NCBI GenBank assembly: GCA_015057825.1
Contig: SVDN01000010.1
Coordinates: 28,710-92,709 of the forward strand
Source: Lachnospiraceae bacterium
GTDB lineage: Bacteria > Bacillota > Clostridia > Lachnospirales > Lachnospiraceae
Length of the DNA stretch: 64,000 bases
Direction: 5' to 3'
Shown here: piece by piece, positions 60,953 through 64,000 of the stretch
Position numbering within the stretch: position 1 is the stretch's first letter
Layout of the letters: each line of letters opens with the position of its first letter
Notes under the pieces: model-generated
What the model was told of the DNA's origin: nothing
Seen by the model: only the letters and a program-made list of their open reading frames with translations
The model's database searches: none
Made by a program: the position numbers and the translations under genes

Positions 60953-61510
60953 ATGGCAAAAATTGGATTAGATAATTTCAGATATGCTATATTGACTGAA
61001 GCTACAGATGGTACGCCTTCATATGACGGCGCAAAGAAACCGGCAAGAGCTATTTCATGTAACGTATCAATCACAACCAATTCAGCTAAATTGTTTGCGG
61101 ACAACGTTCTTTCCGAAAGTGATACAACATTCCAGTCAGGAACAGTAACAATCGGAATCGATGATGAGGATCAGGCAACTATGGCAGCATTGCTCGGCCA
61201 TACGGTAACAGAGGGAGTAATGAAACGTAATGCAAATGATACAGCACCTTATGTCGGCTTTGGCCACATTGTAACAAAGATGATTGGCGGCCTTTATAAA
61301 TACAGAGTAGAGTTCCTCTACAAAGTAAAATTCTCGGAGCCGACACAGGAAGCAAATACTAAAGGTGAAAATCTCGAATTTGCAACATCGACACTTGAAG
61401 GAATGGTTGCTGCATTAGCAAATGGCGACTGGTCCGAGACAGAAACGTTTGATGATAAGGCAGCAGCAGTTGCATATCTTGAAGGCTTAATGGCTGCACC
61501 GACACCTTAA
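60953..61510 (+). CDS. Major tail tube protein
   Basis: 185 residues, phi13-type. YAILTEATDGTPSYDGAKKPARAIS, then VTIGIDDEDQATMAALLGH and YVGFGHIVTKMIGGLYKYRVEFLYKVKF are typical. It forms the tail tube, so this is a siphovirus. GGAGGAAG before the ATG. Confidence 0.92.
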   Translation: MAKIGLDNFRYAILTEATDGTPSYDGAKKPARAISCNVSITTNSAKLFADNVLSESDTTFQSGTVTIGIDDEDQATMAALLGHTVTEGVMKRNANDTAPYVGFGHIVTKMIGGLYKYRVEFLYKVKFSEPTQEANTKGENLEFATSTLEGMVAALANGDWSETETFDDKAAAVAYLEGLMAAPTP

Positions 61511-61515
61511 AAAAC

Positions 61516-61531
61516 TGTGCGACGTCGCACA
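61516..61531. repeat. Prophage palindrome TGTGCGACGTCGCACA, site 3
   Basis: Exact 16-bp copy six bases after the major tail stop codon. Confidence 0.8.
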
Positions 61532-61544
61532 ACTATATAAGTAA

Positions 61545-61564
61545 GGGAGTGCGTTCGCACTCCC
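61545..61564 (+). terminator. Hairpin after the major tail gene
   Basis: GGGAGTGC, loop GTTC, GCACTCCC, followed by TTTAAT. It may lower transcription into the tail chaperone genes. Confidence 0.7.
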
Positions 61565-61590
61565 TTTAATAATTGGAGGATGATAATGAG

Positions 61591-61932
61591 ATGAAAGATG
61601 TAATGAAGAAAGTCCAATTTAAAGATAAAGAATATCCTGTTATCTTCAACATAAACGTAATGCAATCAATTCAGGAAGAATACGGAACGGTTGAAGTATG
61701 GGCTGATAAAGTGGAATGCGAAGGAGCTTTTCCTGATCTTAAAGCTCTGATTTTCACATTCAGAGAAATGATAAATGAAGCTATTGACATTGAAAATGAT
61801 GAAAAAGGTACTAATGTGCCTTTTGTTACTGATAAACAGGTTGGCCGAATGGTTTCGGACATCGGCGCATTAGCTGAGTTGTTAAAAGAAATTACAACTC
61901 AGTCAATTCAAAACCCGGAAAAAAACGAGTAA
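61591..61932 (+). CDS. Tail assembly chaperone (gpG-like)
   Basis: 113 residues from ATG 61591 (GGAGG upstream). Sits between major tail and tape measure genes; VQFKDKEYPVIFNINVMQSIQEEYG is the usual gpG start. The codons near its end, GAA AAA AAC GAG TAA, contain a perfect -1 slip site A_AAA_AAC at 61920-61926. Full-length product helps tail tube assembly around the tape measure. Confidence 0.88.
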   Translation: MKDVMKKVQFKDKEYPVIFNINVMQSIQEEYGTVEVWADKVECEGAFPDLKALIFTFREMINEAIDIENDEKGTNVPFVTDKQVGRMVSDIGALAELLKEITTQSIQNPEKNE

Positions 61933-62159
61933 TCCATGATGAATCAGATGAACCGATAGATTTTTCATGGTTTTATTTAATCGGGAAAATAAAATTAAAC
62001 CTGACATTTAAAGAAGTTGGAAGAATGACTTTAACAATGTTTTACAGGTTATATCAAAATTACAAAAACTTGTGGGATAACGAGATGATGTTATACAAGA
62101 CCGGAACAACCTATGCTAAAGCTTCTGAGATGGCTTTTAAAGAGGATGATTGGTTTTAA
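61926..62159 (+). CDS. Tail chaperone frameshift extension (gpT-like part of gpGT)
   Basis: In the -1 frame relative to gpG, an open stretch runs from the slip site A_AAA_AAC (61920-61926) to TAA 62157-62159, about 77 residues (with FSWFYLIGKIKLNLTFKEVG and TTYAKASEMAFKEDDWF). It has no good start of its own. A -1 shift on gpG would give a fused gpGT, as in lambda and many siphoviruses. Confidence 0.8.
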   Translation, partial: RVIHDESDEPIDFSWFYLIGKIKLNLTFKEVGRMTLTMFYRLYQNYKNLWDNEMMLYKTGTTYAKASEMAFKEDDWF

Positions 62160-62171
62160 GGAGGAATATAA

Positions 62172-64000
62172 ATGCCTGGTTTTGGAGGAGCGGTAAAACT
62201 TACCGGTGAATCAGAATATAAAAAAGCGCTTCAACAGATATCACAGAACCTTAAAGAGGTAGGTTCACAGATGAAGCTTGTAGCAAGTGAGTATTCACAA
62301 AATGATAAATCTGTAGAAGCACTGACAGCGAAAGAAAATGTGCTTAATCAAAAACTTGATGAGCAGAAAAACAAATTAAGTACGCTTAAAAGTCAATATT
62401 CCAACATGGAAAGCCAGTATAGCAAAGAAACAGCGAAACACGAGGCTTTAATTAAAACCTATGATTCCGAAAAAACAAAGCTAACTGAGATTGAAAAGAG
62501 TCTTGGAACAACATCCAAGGAATATAAGGAACAATCTTCAAAGGTTGCCGATCTTGCAAATGAGGTTAAAAAGTCAACGATAAATCAGGATGCTAATGCA
62601 AAGTCCATGAGCAATCTAAGAATAGCCATGAATAATGCGCAGACTGATATCAATAAAACAACAAAAGAAATTGACGAACTGGGCAAGGAAACAGCTGAGA
62701 CAGATGAACAGGTTAAAAAGTCAGGTGATGGCTTTACTGTGTATAAGGGGATACTTGCAAATCTTGCAACGGCCGGAATTATGGCCGCCGTTAATGGGCT
62801 TAAAAAGTTAGGCTCTTCACTTGTTGATATAGCCAAGCAGTCTTATAGTGCCTATGCGGAATATGAGCAGCTTGTTGGTGGTGTCGAAACCTTATTTGGT
62901 GAGAGCGCTGATGAGCTGATGAAGTACGCAAACAACGCTTATAAGACTGCCGGGCTTTCAGCGAATGAGTATATGGAGCAGGCGACATCCTTCTCCGCTA
63001 CACTTTTACAAGGGCTGGAAGGTGACACAGCAAAGGCTGTAGAATATGCAAACCTTGCTATTTCTGATATGTCGGATAATGCCAATAAAATGGGAACCGA
63101 CATCTCAATGATTCAAAATGCTTACCAAGGATTCGCAAAAGACAACTATACCATGCTTGATAATCTCAAGCTGGGCTACGGAGGAACGGCCTCTGAGATG
63201 GCAAGGCTTGTTAATGACACCAAGGTTCTTGGAACTGAAACGGAAGTCACAGCCGAAACCGTTAAAGATGTTCCGTTTGATAAGATTATTGAAGCTATCC
63301 ATAAAACGCAGGAGCAAATCGGCATAACCGGAACAACCATGAAGGAAGCCGAAGGAACAATCGAAGGATCCACAAAGGCTGTTAAAGCATCCTGGCAAAA
63401 CCTTCTTGTTGGAATAGCTGATGAAAACGCAGATTTAAAAGGGCTTATCCATACATTCGTTGAAAATGTTGTTGCCTTGGCCAAAAACGCGGTTCCGAGA
63501 ATTAAGCAGATTGTAAGCGGATTATGGCAGGCAATAAAGGAATTATTAAAAGAATTTGCGCCAAATGTCGCAAAGACTCTTATTCCGGTTGTTGAAAAAA
63601 TAATGAAGGTAGTTAAAGAATTAGGCTCTTTTATTATCAATAATTTTGACAAAGTTGCAAGCATTGTCCTTTCAGCAGCCGCGGCTTTTGCAACGCTTAA
63701 TGCAGCTATGAAAGTCAGTACAATGATTTCAAATGTGACTACAGCAATTAATAAAGCCGGCGAAGCCGCTTCTTTTGCTACGAAAATGCAGCAAGGTTGG
63801 AATGCTGCTATGTCAGCAAATCCGATTGGCGCGGTGATAACGGCTATAACTTTATTGGTTGGTGCAATTATAACTTTGTCGGAGATACTGCCGACAGCAG
63901 ATGCTGAACATGAGCGCGTAGCCGGAATCTTAGAGGATGAAGCCGAAAAAATCCAACAGGCTACGGATTCATGGAATGATCTTAAAGAAGCGCAGCAACA
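62172..64000 (+). CDS. Tape measure protein, partial (runs off the window)
   Basis: Open from ATG 62172 (AAGGAGG upstream) to the window end, at least 609 residues. Residues 1-190 are a coiled coil with many K, E, Q and S; then hydrophobic GILANLATAGIMAAVNGLKK, and the tape-measure block YEQLVGGVETLFGESADELMKYANNAYKTAG, QATSFSATLLQGL and ATSWQN-like KASWQNLLVGIAD. More hydrophobic segments follow. It sets tail length and is injected with DNA. Confidence 0.93.
   Translation, partial: MPGFGGAVKLTGESEYKKALQQISQNLKEVGSQMKLVASEYSQNDKSVEALTAKENVLNQKLDEQKNKLSTLKSQYSNMESQYSKETAKHEALIKTYDSEKTKLTEIEKSLGTTSKEYKEQSSKVADLANEVKKSTINQDANAKSMSNLRIAMNNAQTDINKTTKEIDELGKETAETDEQVKKSGDGFTVYKGILANLATAGIMAAVNGLKKLGSSLVDIAKQSYSAYAEYEQLVGGVETLFGESADELMKYANNAYKTAGLSANEYMEQATSFSATLLQGLEGDTAKAVEYANLAISDMSDNANKMGTDISMIQNAYQGFAKDNYTMLDNLKLGYGGTASEMARLVNDTKVLGTETEVTAETVKDVPFDKIIEAIHKTQEQIGITGTTMKEAEGTIEGSTKAVKASWQNLLVGIADENADLKGLIHTFVENVVALAKNAVPRIKQIVSGLWQAIKELLKEFAPNVAKTLIPVVEKIMKVVKELGSFIINNFDKVASIVLSAAAAFATLNAAMKVSTMISNVTTAINKAGEAASFATKMQQGWNAAMSANPIGAVITAITLLVGAIITLSEILPTADAEHERVAGILEDEAEKIQQATDSWNDLKEAQQ

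Noticed and set aside
1..64000. CRISPR array, tRNA or rRNA genes
   Set aside because: No regularly spaced repeats of CRISPR size, no tRNA cloverleaf and no rRNA segments were seen on reading.

Overview
The window is AT-rich DNA with strong Shine-Dalgarno sites, T-box control of leuS, a mraZ-led division cluster and Gram-positive cell-wall genes. This points to a Firmicute of class Clostridia, most likely a Lachnospiraceae-type gut anaerobe; that assignment is inference. About 1-40,000 is chromosome and about 40,000-64,000 is the left part of an integrated HK97-type tailed prophage that runs off the right edge.

Chromosome, left to right. 179-2916 is a DltC/DltB/DltD-like set (carrier protein, MBOAT acyltransferase, SGNH protein), facing queA across a shared terminator. 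4391-8332 holds a membrane LuxR-type regulator and two surface proteins. 8496-9554 is a beta-keto acid cleavage enzyme with a small zinc-ribbon partner. 9620-9852 is a large imperfect inverted repeat. 10,000-16,134 is an accessory island: an esterase, two near-identical type I toxin-antitoxin loci that encode the same 29-residue peptide, thiN, a small XRE regulator plus a deleted remnant of it, a candidate small RNA, an AbiEi-like gene and a ten-zinc-ribbon nuclease. Then come T-box/leuS, a FapA-like gene, a CNNM transporter and ychF. 23,448-32,801 is the division and wall cluster (mraZ, rsmH, ftsL-like, PBP, mraY, murD, ftsW, ftsQ-like, ftsZ). A YqeG-like phosphatase and nrdR read back toward it. 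34,254-34,631 is an unrecognised ncRNA of about 380 nt. proS, a flavin-reductase-like gene, aroE, an aroD-aroK fusion and efp follow.

Prophage. Integrase and CI-like repressor read left. A divergent promoter with repeated AACAAC motifs starts the rightward genes. The early region has an excisionase-like gene, an HNH-like protein, a lytic transglycosylase and an orphan HicB between 17-bp inverted repeats. The replication block has an HUH Rep, PcfK, PcfJ and a gene containing iteron-like 11-mers, followed by many small genes. The late region has a late-regulator-like protein, LysM, HNH, a cos-like site, a ParB-DUF4417 fusion, a papain-fold toxin with a likely immunity gene, terminases, portal, protease, capsid, connectors, tail proteins, a tail chaperone with an A_AAA_AAC frameshift site and a partial tape measure. 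A 16-bp palindrome occurs at three intergenic sites in the prophage.

The strongest candidates for new biology are the duplicated type I toxin-antitoxin locus, the toxin-immunity pair inside the head genes, the hairpin element between Shine-Dalgarno and start codon of two unrelated genes, the unrecognised large RNA, and the AbiEi/zinc-ribbon nuclease pair.
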